From Panonychus citri (Eukaryota; Arthropoda; Arachnida; Trombidiformes; Tetranychidae), in contig NW_026515509.1 in the NCBI RefSeq assembly GCF_014898815.1, forward strand, positions 1,426,001 to 1,490,000: a stretch of DNA of 64,000 nt. Direction: 5' to 3'. The notes under the pieces were generated by a model. It was not told where the DNA came from, made no database searches, and saw nothing but the letters and a program-made list of their open reading frames with translations. The translations under genes and the position numbers were made by a program. Shown piece by piece: positions 20,548 to 33,939 of the stretch. Every line of letters starts with the position of its first letter. Position 1 is the first letter of the stretch.

Positions 20548-23500
20548 TGATGTTTTTTTTGTCTTTTTTTCTGATGTATCACTGATGATGATTTCAAGGT
20601 ATGAATATGAAAACTAAAGATGATGTTGATAATGATGATGAGATGGTTAAAGTTGACTGATTCAGCTTTTACAGAAACTTAATTAGTTTAGGAAAAACTA
20701 GTTTCAATTCACTAATTACAAATCAGTCCAATTAAAATTGAGTATAAGGCAAAAAAAATTAACACTGAGATTTAGATTTGATCATTGAATGGAAACACAT
20801 TCAAACAATTAATAGGAGTATCTGAGGAGTAAAAAAAATCAAGTTGATTTGATTAGTTGATTGTTGCAATATAATTATCAAAATTAGTGATGTTGAGATA
20901 ATTATTCCAGTAAATATAGTGAAAAAAAGGATCATCCATATGGATTATTATTAATAGACATAAACCAATGACACTTGATTGTTGGAGAGACAAGAGATAA
21001 ATTAACACTGGACAATTAAGGAGAAATGGATTGAGATGATAATCAATCAATTGATTAAAGAATCAACGAGAGAGAGAAAAAATCAAAACAATCAAGTGAT
21101 TAAGAAGAGGATGAGCTCAAGTGATTCAATGATTTTGAAAGTGATTAATTGTCAGCATTAATCAGTCAACAGATAAAGAGACAATTAAATCTGATACATT
21201 GAGAATGTTTTCTCAATGAAGAAAAAAAGTTCCAAAAGGAAACCGTTAAGATGAAGATGAAGATGAAGATAACAATGATGATAGAAGATGAAAGTCATTG
21301 ATCAAGAAAATAGACTTTAAAGTGAGCGATATCATTTACTGATTGTTGATCAAGTAAATTTGATTAAAATCGAATTTAGAAAATTTTAATCCATTAGTCT
21401 AATTGGAAAAGATAATCAGTAACTAAATCAACACAATTAGCGGTTAATTAAAGCTTTTCTATCAGTAATTCATGGAGATGTGATTCTATTAGTTAATAAA
21501 TAATAGTTTTGCTAAATTTTCATATTGAAATCACACCATAATTAGTTAATTTTGAGTAATTAATCATTAAGAATCAATATTTCAATGAGAAAATGAAATA
21601 AATAAATTTTTTGGTTGGTTATTAAATTTTTTGTCTTAATTACTCACCAATATTGATTAATAAATGTTGTCATCAATTTTTTATCAATTAAGTAATTAGC
21701 ATTAATTATCTGATGATACAACAATTTAATAGTTAAACCTTTTAATTGTAAATTAAATCATTGGCAATAACACAAGACACACACTTAAGATGACAAGATT
21801 ACAATTAATGATGCATCAAATTGTAAACATTTCTCATACTCTGTGTCAAAAGCAGTGATTTTCAATGGAGGAAAAAAGTGATAATCATCATCCTCATGGT
21901 GATGATGATGATGATATCATGTGTATGTAGGTGGATAAATATTAAATTGTTGTACTACTACTAATTAAATTTGAAAATAAATTAAACACTTACCTTAAAG
22001 TCAACAAACTGGTGAGCATGAAAATAAAACTCTCATATTGTTGATTTATATTCATTGGGAAATAAAAGCTCCAGGTATTAACGATGATATAATGGTAATT
22101 GTGGACTTTTAGTTGAATTAATCAGTGACCAAAAACCATGTTGACCAAATCTGTCAACACAAGATAATTACAATGAAACCAAAAAGTAGAATAGCCCATG
22201 TGTATACATATGAATCTATGACTTGACCAGTGTCCAATTACAAGCAATTAAGAGATGAGCTGAGTCAGGGAAAAGTCTTTGTTTCTCTCTCTCTCTCTCT
22301 CTCTCTAATGGTTCCAATCTCAAGGTTCTGTGTCCAAGTCTAATTGTCAACCTGAAATCAAGGAAACATTGAGAATGATTAGTAACAATAGACAAGACAC
22401 ATAAAGAATAGAATAGAATAGAATTTGGAAAAAGAAAAGAGAAAAGAGTGTAAATTTTTGTTCTCTATAAAAACGTAAGTATACAGAGAGAGAGAAATGT
22501 TCCCATTAATTGAATCATCAATCTAAATAGAAAATAAATTTGTTCCAAATGGATAATATGTACTTTTACCTTGTAAGTTTATTCCAAAGTAAACTTGTCA
22601 ATCTCCGTCTTTCTCCTTAACAGGGATAACTCAATTACTATTTACATTTAACTGGAAATAAAAACGAAAAACTAAATTAAAATAATCATGATTCGGATCA
22701 ACTAACATTATCCAACATTAGATGTTGAAGATTCTAGAAGAGGCAAAAAAAAGTAGATACAAAAGGGTTAACACAACATGGAAAACAATCAATTAACCAG
22801 AGAGAATTGATTAAAATCTTTGCAACATATTTCACCAATCTAGAGATTAACACTGATTAAAAGGTGAAGAAAAAAAAAGATGGAGAAATAATTAATTAAT
22901 AAAAGAAAAAAAAGATTGGGGACAAAGAGGGAAAAATTAATTAATCACAAGATGAAAAAAGAGAAAAAAATTTACCGGTTCACCTTTTTTAGTTCTTTTA
23001 AAATCCACCAGATGGCGCCAAAAATTAATTAGAAAATTTTCTTTAATTAAGATAATTGATTAAATTAATTCTAACAATTAGTTTACAATCTCTTGTGTCA
23101 ATGTTTACTTTCATTTTCTGTTTAAATTAAATTAGAAAAGTAACCTTGTTAATATAACAATTGGTCCATGAAAAGTTTGTATCTTTAAACCAAAACTGAG
23201 ACAGAAAAAAAAACTCAATCAAATCTCATAATCAAATCGTAAACAATTAACTTAATCAATATAAGATAATTGAAAAGTAAAGATAACTAATAGTAGATAT
23301 ATGTATGTAAGAGTGAATTGTGTCTTTTTTTTTTAATTGTTTTCTGGTCAACAATTAACCAGATTAACCAAAAAAAGTTTGTTGTTATTAAAATGTAAAC
23401 AAAAATGTGAACAACAACAACAATTAAGCAAATTGATTAATTGGATCGGTGATGAATGATTTAAATGAATTATTTACACAATCAATAAATTGTTTTTCTT

Positions 23501-23741
23501 TTCGTTTATTAATAATAATTTTCTTATTCTAATTGATTAATCAATGGATGTTGATTTGGGTTCGCACTCGAACACAATAAAACAAAAACAAGAAAACCAA
23601 AGAGAGAGAGAGAAAAAGTTAAGTTAATTGTAACCAATAATATCTCGTAACATTGTTGAGAATCAATCATAATCAATAATAATAATAAATGTAATTGATA
23701 ATAAAGGGACAATAATAATTATTAATAATATCAAATTAAAT
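20548..23741. other. intergenic region between the beta-galactosidase and potassium channel genes
   Basis: No gene supported. It holds a diverged second copy of the beta-galactosidase 5' region (see 21741-21995), a short TC tract at about 22284-22306 and many TTAATTG/CAATTAA words. Small frames such as 20853-21050 and 23524-23712 show no protein features. Confidence 0.6.
21741..21995 (-). repeat. diverged duplication, distal copy
   Basis: Second copy of the ordered blocks in 20236-20490, about 1.5 kb further from the coding exons. It ends in a minus-strand GTAAGT-type donor preceded by a short open frame with an ATG near 22055, whose phase does not match exon 2 of beta-galactosidase. It could be an alternative non-coding first exon or a dead copy of one. 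Confidence 0.5.
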
Positions 23742-26158
23742 CTAATTACAATTGTTTACTTTTAGGCAGCTTCGTGAAACATTATTAGTTGAACTCTCAT
23801 TTGAACGAGAAGCCCCTTGATGTTGTTTTAATTGTTGTTGTTGATTAGTTGTAATATGATGATGATGATGATGATGGTGATGGTGATGGTGACCAATTGT
23901 TGATGAAGATGGAGATGTTGAAGATGAGGATGATTGAGATTGTAATTGTTGTTGACTTGATGATAAATTAATATGATTGGTGTAACAATTATGTAATGAG
24001 CAATTAGATGTTGAAGTTGACAGAGCAACATTTGAAATCTCATCATGATTAAGATTATGTTTATTAATCCGTTGATTGTTTTGATTGATGTTATTATTAA
24101 ATTTAAATGAGTTAATTGAATCACTTCGAGAACAATTTGAATTATATTTAATTGATTGTTGAGGTGATAAAGGTTGTAATTGTTGTTGCTGTTGTTGTTG
24201 TTGTTGTTGATGTATGTCCAGTTGATTGTGAGCTTTTATTTTGATGATTAGTTGGTGATGTTGGTGAAAAATGAACTGAATGTGTTGATTGAGTTGATTT
24301 TTGTTGAGTTAAAGGTTGATGTTGATTGAGAGATGATGATAATTGTTGTGATGGTGGTTGAGATATTGTTGATGAAACGGTTGATTCAAGGGATGAAGAT
24401 CGTCTTAGTCTATCTGGACCTACGATTGCAGGTAAAAAGGGACAACTAAGAGTGTGGTTCGTGTTGGTTGACTGTAAATTTGATGAATCCATTTCCCGAT
24501 GGTAAAAATAATTAAAATTGGAAACTATCACAGGAACCGGAAGAGATAAGGTTAGTACACCGGCAATGGCACAAAGTGATCCAACCATTTTACCCCAAAA
24601 CTCATGGGGAACCATGTCACCATAGCCAACGGTGGTCATAGTGACCACTGCCCACCAGAAAGCGTCTGGAATTGATTTAAAGTATGACCTTTCTGAACCT
24701 GCTTCGGCATAATAAACAGCCGATGAGAAAAGGATTACACCGATAAGAAGGAAAAACATTAATAAGGCCAATTCCCGAAGTGAGGCTTTTAAGGTCATCC
24801 CAAGGATTTGAAGACCTTTGGAGTGTCGGGATAATTTAAATATACGGAAGACTCGGACCAAACGGATGACCCTCAAAATGGCCAGTGAAGCTCCTTGATT
24901 TTGTTTCTCATGAAAAGTCTTGGCAGGATCATCTTTAACCGCGAAAACGGTTCCCAAAGTGATAAAGAAAGGTACAATCGCCATGAAATCGATTGCATTC
25001 ATTATATCCTGAATTGAGAATTTCATTATCAAGGAAAAATTGTTGAGAGAAGAAAAGAAAAAGATTTCAATCTCGAGAATAATTCAATGGATATTTAACC
25101 TGAGGCATAAACAAACAGAGGAAAGGAACTCACTGATTCCAAGATGATAATCATGGTGATTTATCATGAAACTTTATTTTCGAGCTCAAATTTTGTTTCA
25201 AAATTTTGAGTTTCTTTTTTTTTCTATCGCTGATGAACATGACCTTCCCTTCAGTTCTGATATCTAGTTAATCTGAATGAATTGTTACCATGATAAAAGG
25301 ACATTAAATGATTCGATTGATGATAAAGATGATTTTCTTCATCTTCTTCTTCTTCAATGACCATAAAGAAAAATTTGATTTGTATTTCGTTTCCATCACT
25401 TGGATTTCAATGAAGAGGATACACTTTGTAAAAAGGAAATGAATCTTTTCCACTTCATCTTTTTTTCTTCTTCCCTTTCTCTCTCACTCTTCCCACCCTG
25501 TCATCTTATCCATTGTCTTCATCTTTTCATCATCTTATATCATGAAAATAATGATTTCGAGCCATCCAAATGAACCTAATCAGAATCTAGAACAACTCAG
25601 AAAACTTTCACCAATTGACCCATAAAATCAAAATGTCAGCTCAAAATGCCAATTGTGAACCTGAATTCTTGAAATCCCCTGAAATCTACCTCCTTTCATC
25701 CCACTTTCCACCCTCTTTACCTTTTACCTTTTAACGTAAACATCATCACAAAGGATAAGATAAAACTCAGAATTTTCTCAACTCCAAGTAAAATTGATCA
25801 AAGGAAATAACAAAAGTCCATCTTGTATTTATCTTCCTCCTCATCTTACCTTTCATCAAATAGATTTATCATCTAGCCTTTTATCATCATCATCATCATC
25901 GTGATCAATAATTTCACCATGATGATTATTCAATGTCCATTGTCAACATGGTAAACATTTATATCAATTCAATTTTCCTATGAAAACAACAAAAAAAACT
26001 CAGAACCAGAATTGAGATTGAAATTGGAATCAGTGATTCATTCAAATCACTTTTTTCACAATTTACCTTTTCTCCGAAAACTCAATTTCTCATTCATCAG
26101 AATCTTTTTTTCTCTCTCAGTCTCCTTGTAGCTCTCATGATATAATTTCATGCTCTAT

Positions 26159-26206
<48 letters not shown>

Positions 26207-27978
26207 CTCCCACACTCTCCTCCTGTTTTTCAAATGCAAAAAGATCACCATGAAAAGAAACTGAATTTTCTGAATCAACTCATCTGTCAAATACTGAAGA
26301 TGAAAAAAAAGTTCTGATGTCAAATAATATTTTTTTCATAATCATGGAAAACTAACAAACTCATCATTTGTCATCATTACGATTAACATGATACAAAAAA
26401 AGTTTATCATTTGATTAAATATAAATATCGACTGTATAATCATGATAATTAAAATAAGAAAGGAAGAACAAAAAAAAAGTATAACATCATCAGGAAATGA
26501 ATTTGAATAAAGTTTAGTTGAGAAAATGATCATGAAGAGATGGATTTGAATTGGAACATTTACTGTTTTTGGACGGATCCAATTGGTTGGGAGGAATCGA
26601 ATATTAATCAAGTTAATTAATTACCTTGAGAAATTCTATTTTCGATGGACAAGCTAATAGACGAATTATGAATTCGACGAGAAACCAAACTATGCATAAA
26701 CTTTCAATGATGAAGAACGGATTCTCAGGGGAGGGAACATCGTCTTCCATTACTCGGGTCTTATTGTCTTTGGTGGTGAAAATCTTGTAGTGTTTATATT
26801 GAGGCAAAGTTTCCAGGCAAAAGATCACTATTGATACAATAATGACCAGTACTGAGGTGATGGCCACTATTCTCGCGGCCTGAGAGGACTCTGGGTGCTC
26901 AAAGAGTAACCATAACTTCCGGTGGATCTCATTTGTTGGCAGTGGTCGATCCTCTTTATCGGCGGCAAATCCTTCGTCCGCCTTTAACTTTTCCAATGCT
27001 TCCTCACCAAGTTCGTAAAATTTAACCTCCTCCACGAAAATATCCAAAGGGACATTTCCGGGTCTCCGTAAACGTCCACAACTTTGATAATAATATAAAA
27101 TTCCCTCGAAGGCTATTCGACATCGATCGAAAAAATATTCATTCCGATTTGGATCAAAGTACCTATCGAAATTCAAAAATAATAGACAATCAAGTTTACC
27201 AAACTTTTTAATTGTTTCGATTATTTTTAATAATCAACAAACTTCTCGAGGTTAAGTAAAAGTTAATTAGTAGATTGTTTTGTATTATTAATATTTCCAT
27301 TGATAAAAATGTAATATTTTGTTTTCTTAATGATTAATGGTCACAATTTGTTTCTAATCATTGTTTCCAATCAACAATCAATTATTATTCATTAGGATTA
27401 TAATTACTTTGTTTACAGTGAGATAATTAAATTTAATTGCGAAATTTGGTCATTCAATCAATTTAATTGGTAAAACTTTTTTTTTCTCACTTTTCTTTTC
27501 ATATCTAAACCATAATCGAATCGTTTTCAATTAATTTTAATTACTCGTCTTTCTAACAATTAGTTAATTGTTTTCCTTCCGTTCAACTAATTGCTTCTTT
27601 TTCAATTTCTAACAATAGATTAAGCTTTTAATTATGACAATATGTTTGATGAAAGAGAAAATGTAATCAAGGAAGAAGAGAAGTTTCAAAACTTTTCGAA
27701 AACTTTTTTTTTCGAAAAAATCAGTTGACTGAACTTACCTAATTCGACGAAGTGGATCACCTAATAATGTATCTCGAAATAAGTTTAATGTTCTTAATTG
27801 TGTCTCGAATTTAGTTCCAGAAACATTGATAATAACCCGTTCGCAAAGGGAATGATCGTGTTCTAATTGTTCAAATCGATGAGACGGATTAAAGTTGCCA
27901 AGAGCTGTTTCTGACCCGCTACGAACTTTGGCCTTTTCACTGGGCTGGTCATTGTTCCCGCTCGCTTTGGATACATTC
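23742..27978 (-). CDS. Shaker-type (Kv1) voltage-gated potassium channel, 5' exons not found
   Basis: Tetrameric plasma-membrane channel subunit. Minus-strand exons: 27978-27739, 27162-26625, and 25008 down to 24148 or 23742. The first encodes the T1 tetramerisation domain (ERVIINVSG, FETQLRTLN, DTLLGDP). The second completes T1 (YFDPNRNEYFFDR) and carries S1 (IVSIVIFCLETLP), S2 and the start of S3. The third has S3, S4 with regularly spaced arginines (RVIRLVRVFRIFKLS), S5, the pore with TVGYGD (24633-24616), and S6 with LPVPVIVSNF. This order and these motifs are diagnostic of Kv1/Shaker. The third exon's frame stops at 24148 after a Thr run. From about 24213 the neighbouring frame stays open for about 157 Gln/Asn/Ser/His-rich codons to a TAG at 23742-23744, so the true C-terminus may lie there. 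No exon with a start codon was recognised upstream. Confidence 0.93.
25009..26624 (-). other. intron of the potassium channel gene
   Basis: About 1.6 kb between the S1-S3 exon and the S3-S6 exon, GT at 26624-26623 and AG at 25010-25009. Includes a (TC)n tract at about 26162-26201. Frames inside it (26135-26611) are low-complexity. Confidence 0.8.
26162..26201. repeat. (TC)n microsatellite
   Basis: About 20 TC units in a potassium channel intron. Confidence 0.9.
27163..27738 (-). other. intron of the potassium channel gene
   Basis: About 580 bp splitting the T1 domain between ...RRI and R-YFDPN. The donor is GTAAGT at 27738 and the acceptor AG at 27164-27163. AT-rich, nothing else recognised. 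Confidence 0.85.
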
Positions 27979-30900
27979 CTAATATATAACGGAGAGAGAT
28001 AGAGATGAAGTTAATTCAATTTGGATGATAAATTTTTTCTTTCAACATATTAACAGGGAAACAAGAAAATGCAATCATGTTAATCATTAGAATCTTGTCT
28101 CTCTCATCAATCCTTTTTAATAACGATTCAATAACGGATATTGATTTTAGATAGAATTGAAAATCCTGTCAGATGAAAGTTAATCTTTTCTATTTTTATT
28201 CTGAACAACCCAATCAGTGAATCAATATTATCATTTGATTCTAATACTTGTGAATATGCATTGAACATTTTTCATGGAAGCAGAATTTCCGAAATCAATC
28301 TTAGATCAAATCATCGGAACGAAGTGAAAAAGACAAAGAATCAGGATTGAGAACAGATTAGATATCAACGAGATGATAATTCGTGTGTTGAAAACGATCG
28401 AGAATGAATAATAATGATGATCCAGTTGATAGAAATGAAACTATTCAGAATTTCATGGTATTAGAAAAGAAAAGAAATCAGTTCATTCCCTAGAAGAGTG
28501 AGATAATTTCAAGAAAATAAGAGAGAGAGAGAAAGTAAATTCTTGGATCACCAGTCAATATCAATGAGAAGGATATTCAAAAGTCGAAATGAACTTGGAA
28601 GAAAAAGACAAAGAGAAGACAAGAGGGAGAAAGGGAGAGAGATAATCGATATTTAAAGAGAGAGAGAGAGAGAGAGAGAGAGGAAGAGGAAAAGGAAGCA
28701 AAAGCTGAGTTGAAATTTATGAGGATGAAAAAAACCTTGAGTAGCAAAAGAATCAAGAATTAGATGAAGACAATGAAGATTCAGAGCGAGAGAGAAGTGG
28801 AAGATAGTGAGTGAATACTTGTTTTATTCAATCAGTCAGAACGTAAATGGTTTGAGTTTGTAAGAAAGTCAGAGGAATTCATGGCGAATTCAAGAAGAAT
28901 CCCCTGAAATCTATGGATGGTATAAAGAGAGATGAAGAAAAGCCTTGAGCAACTCGAGAGTATACAAAGTACAAACTGATGAAAGAGAGAAAAACTCAAG
29001 ACAAAAACAAACAGAAACTGAAACGAACCCGGTGAACAACAGAAAATCACCAATCATGTTAATATCTCAGGGAAGGATAAGTTGAGATGAAAAAAGAAAT
29101 AGATAAGTAGCCAAATAATAATAATAGTAACAAAATGTTCCAACGAAATCTTTTTCTTTTTCAGCTTAAAGAGTTGACATTTCTCTTGGTGGTCAACTGG
29201 TCATTTAGAGGTGAAACTTTAGCCAAGATCGTAATTGGTTTTTCTGGTTTCTTCTGGTTAAACCTTTATGACTTTGGTTATTTTATCTTCAATTTTATTG
29301 TCACTTGTAACTATTGAACTTGGTTATCAACAATTAACATCAATCAGAGGACAATTAACATTATTAACTGAACATTTATCAGGAATAAGTTCACATAGAC
29401 AAATAGTTTTCCGATTCATTAAATAAATTACGATTCAAGTTTTTATTATCATTTCCTCTTGGAACCACAAATTGAATATCATGGTAATGATGATAACCTT
29501 AATTTCATCATCATTAACTGAGTTTTTTTTACTCTTTCAGGTTGATTCATGAATCGTTTCAATCATTATCATGTGTATGTTTGTGTTTGTTTTGTTCATT
29601 GTTTTCACATGAATTGGATGGTGTTCAAACTTTGCTTTTCATGGGAGAAAACAGGGTAAATGAATTGAATGGAACGAAAAATGAAAAAGAAACAAAAAAA
29701 ATAGTTCGAAACCTTCCGAATGTAATTTTAGGGTTAGAACTCGATTATTCCTCATAGTTGTTGCTCTCTATCGATGCTGTTGTTATTTTCGGTTCGTTTT
29801 TCTTTATTCTTATTCAATTCGATAGATTTAATCGCTCATAATTTATCTGATTCACGATTCTGGTTCATTTCGATGCATCTGATTCAGACTAAATTCACCC
29901 ATGAATCTGATGGCTGAATAATTGAACTGAAATAAATATACTCGATTGGATGATGAAAAAAACATGATTAGTTGAACATCATCATGAAATCATCATGATT
30001 ACTATTTAATTCGTGTTATTATTTATTTACTTAATGAGCTGAGGATTGGAGATATCGGAACAAAAAAGAAAGACTCAATCTCCATTCACATCAACGATTT
30101 ACCATCAATATTTCATCATGACGATGTTTATACTCATAATCTTTACCCTGAAGGCATCGACAATTTATTCTGGATTGTAAACATTTACATCCGTTTTCCG
30201 GTGTTGAGGTGAAACTAACTTTCTCTCTGCTTCTTGTTAATTTCTTATCCTCATCATTAAACTGCAATCATAAGATGATCATCATCATGAAATTGACGAA
30301 GCAAATTGTTATAATCAACAACTCTGTCCATCATGAGTTTGCTTCATTGGATGCAATTCGAGTCTTGGAAAAGTTCATTTTGCATTTTGATTGATTGAAC
30401 TTTTTTTTTCGCTGTTCCCCTCAAGTTACATGATAAGAGACTGAGAGATGGAGAGACATGTAATTTTTCATCATCCTCTTCAATAACAGTATCTCATTTG
30501 GGGATCAAAATCATTAACTAATCATCAACTGAATCAGGAAATTGAATATAAATACACTGAGTTATCACTAGTTCCATGGTGGATTCATCAAGTTTACAAA
30601 CACATTGAAATTATCTCAAGATGATCAAGTAAACAAGTACATCATCATCATCATCATCATCAACCTTTGATTTGATAATTATCTAGAGCCCAGGGAATCA
30701 TCATGATGATGAGAACTGATTTTTTTCACCGAAAAAAAAATCCAACTGAACTTTAATTATCAAGGAGGAGATTAAGAGTTGATGAAGAAATATTTTCCCC
30801 GATCAACAATTAACTAATCATCTCTGAAAACTCAATACAATACAATTAATGAATATCATCATGATATGAATGATGATGATGACAAAATGAAACGCAACCA

Positions 30901-32980
30901 ATGAAGAAATGAAAGATTATATCTTATCTTGATCATCTTCATCATTAGAACTGACAATAATATCATCCACCTCTTTTTTCCCACCACCTCCTACTCAATA
31001 TCTTGTTAACTTCTCGTTGACACTTTAGATAATGAATTAAGTCCAATGGTCAAGTTTACTTGATAACAAACAGTTGATTGTTTTTCATACTTGACCAACG
31101 ACATCAATTCATTATTATCATCACGATGATGATGACCAACAATTGAGAAAACAAATCATCAGATGAATGAAGACATTGATAACAATCATCTTCATTCTTG
31201 ATGAAATTAACACCACCAATGAACTAATAATAAATATCATGGAGGAGGAGGAGGAAAAAAGATGAAGATAAAGAGACGATAAGATTCAGGAATCATGATG
31301 AAAAATAACACCAAGACTCTGAATAGATGAGATGAAAAACAAATACCATTACCAAGCAAACAATAAACAAACAACGTTTGCAACAACTGAATAATAATGA
31401 TAGCATAAAAAAAGTGATAAAATAATAACACTGATGGTGTTCAGGGTGTTCAGGGTGAACAGGGTGGAGTGGGTGAGATGGTAGCTGATGATGGTGGTGA
31501 TGACGATGTTTAGTGGGAAGAAACTGAGAAAACAGTTCCAAATACTTTGGGTGGTGTTGATAAATTGATTTCAATGTTGAACTTTATTTAACTCAGATGA
31601 TGATAACAATAGTAATAATAGAATGCCAAGAAAAGAGAGAGAGAGAGAAATCTTCCGAATTCATGATAGAATATGAACAAAAAAAGTTCTTACAATTTTC
31701 TTTAACAAAGAAACAATCATGATAATAATAAATATATATTTCTACGGTTTATATTGTGTTATTATCCTCAACTTTTGGACTCATAAATATAAGTAAAAAA
31801 AAGCTATCATGACAATACCAGAGAAAAGGAGATAAAATTCTGAAAATTCTGAGTCAAAATCTTGTTTCAAATTGTTTTAATTCTTTCATGATGAAACTTT
31901 CCAATCTGAGCAATTGAGTTTTATTGAAAATTTTTTCATTTTTCTGCTGGAAAATTGTTCAGAATTCTGGTTCCATGAGAAATATTCATGAATACGATAT
32001 GAATCTACCTGGAAATATGTAGCTAAAAGATAGAGATTGAAAATTTCAATCCTTCTTTTTATTAATTCTTAAAGCCTGAATTCATCCGGTAAACCATGAT
32101 GATGAAAAATAAAGATGATAATCTGATATTTCTGAACTTTCAAATCTTCAGGTAAGATCAATTTTCAAAATGGTTGGATAAAAGTTATGATTTGTCACTT
32201 AAATTTAGTCTTCATGGTGGATTCTCAGGATTGATTCATTGAAATTCACTCCCTGTGACCTTTTTTTACTTGCTTCTTGTTTCATGGGAAAAGTTTCAAA
32301 ATTTTCTGATTATATTTCATTTCATTCATCAAATTATCCTGCATCATGATTATTGTTATTAGTTTGAATTTACTCTGATAAAATTAAACCAATAAGTATG
32401 ATAATATATATTATCGATCATGATGATAATATTACTTGAGTAAAATGATAATATGATCAAGTAACAAATTTGTTGTTCAATTGTTGGAATCATTTTCTTT
32501 GTTCATTATAAATTAAATGGTAATCAAATTGTTTGTTGTCTCATTAAAATAACAATTTAAACTTAATTCATGAGTTAAGATTGAAACTCATGTGATTGTA
32601 TCTCCTTCCCACTGAATCAAGTCAACTAAATGTTAGTTTTTTTTTACTTCTATCTAATTTAGTTGGTGTTCATTGGGGTGGTTCAGAGTTTTAGTTAACT
32701 GTAAGTGAATTTATTAGTTGGAAAAGATTTTCATTCCAACATTGGCTTGGTAATATTGTTTACGATTGAATTTCATTGTGATTTTAATGCTGTTGACAAA
32801 TCTAATAGTTGAAAGTGTTATTATCGAGGTGATAATGATGCATGAATGGAGAGGAGTTGATGATAGGTGATGGTGGTAAATGTATTAATATATAGCTTGA
32901 AATTTTCCTCACCGAGGAAAACTTTGCCTTTGTTTTTCATGGTAAATTCAAGATAAAGAGTGAAATCTGTAAGATGTGAT
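27979..32980. other. non-coding region upstream of the recognised potassium channel exons
   Basis: About 5 kb with no supported gene. It probably belongs to a long 5' intron or to the promoter of the potassium channel gene, because the exon at 27978 starts inside a codon and must have an upstream partner. Rich in ATCATC/GATGAT triplets and a (GA)n tract at about 28657-28682. Frames such as 28832-29053, 29135-29317 and 31237-31574 are compositionally biased and show no recognised domain. Confidence 0.55.
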
Positions 32981-33865
32981 TGTGAGGATGGAAATTAGGA
33001 TCTAATTAATTCTTGGATCCGAATTCTTAATTGAATTTAATTTCATATCTTTTAATATTTACTCATTTCATTTAAATTCATTTCTTTTATTTTTATTGTT
33101 AAAACAATTTAACTATTGATCTTAATTAGGGTATCTAATGATACCTTCCCCTCTCTTTAAAATTACCAAAAATTGGTGATTTAAGAAAGAGAACAAATTT
33201 CTCTTTCTTTTTGTTAAGATGAACAATATGTTAAATTGTTAACCTTTTCATTTTTATACTTTTTATCATCATTTAGCTTTAACTAACGTTTGTTGATTAG
33301 ATTTGACCTAATGGCTTATCGAAGCAACTTTGATTATCTTCCCCCATTTTAATTTGTAACCCCCTTAAATTTGTTTAGAAACAAAGATTAATCTTCAATT
33401 GAAGTTAAGTTTACTTTCAACTTTTGATTAGTCGACTTCCTTTTTTTGTGTTCAACTTTGTTCTTTTTTAAGAATTTCAATTCAATTCGAATTTCCCCTG
33501 AACAATTATCATTGTTCTTTTCTTCAATTAGAGTACCTCCAAGTCTCATTTTCTTACACTTATTAGTGTTTTTTTTCATTTGTTTTAATAAACATTTAAA
33601 CCAATAATTTGGTTAATTGATAAATCTTGGTAAGTCCCCCTCTAATTGAAACCAATTAAAGAATTGAATCACTGTTGATCCTGAAAGATCCTGAATAACT
33701 TGGCGTGAAAGGCAAGTTAAATTTTCCAGCCATTTTAATCTCAACTATAATTAAGTTTAAACCTCATCACTTTGGTGATATTTTGTGATCTTTGAATCAA
33801 CAATTCCACACATTTCCTTTTAGTGAAAGACTTTTGTCTCTTCATTCAAAAAACTCAACCTTTCA
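32981..33865 (+). repeat. element 2 left LTR
   Basis: 885 bp. TG...CA ends, preceded by TGAT. A run of C- and T-rich blocks lies at about 33340-33560, where the copies differ by indels. An AATAAA word lies near 33587. Confidence 0.93.
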
Positions 33866-33867
33866 CT

Positions 33868-33885
33868 TGGTGCTGTCACCAGGAT
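33868..33885 (+). other. element 2 primer binding site
   Basis: TGGTGCTGTCACCAGGAT starts two bases after the LTR. The complement folds as a tRNA 3' end with T-stem strand CCTGG, acceptor strand TGACAGC, discriminator A and CCA. The tRNA identity is not assigned; it differs from those implied for elements 1 and 3. Confidence 0.65.
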
Positions 33886-33939
33886 TGGTAGTGCTTTCAT
33901 CTTTAATTGGTGTTGTGTATCTTGTGCTTTGACACTATT

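Noticed and set aside
28832..29317. Hydrophobic small frames on both strands considered as membrane proteins
   Set aside because: Phe/Leu/Ser runs are expected from AT-rich, TC-rich DNA; no start context, splice structure or family motif.
30640..30662. Short-period ATC repeats considered as a CRISPR-like or satellite array
   Set aside because: Simple trinucleotide runs without spacers, in a eukaryotic genome; the same texture is spread over all non-coding parts of the window.
31237..31574. His/Pro-rich minus-strand frame considered as a 5' exon of the potassium channel gene
   Set aside because: Composition is not unlike Shaker N-termini, but I could not find a donor site with the phase needed to join the exon at 27978.
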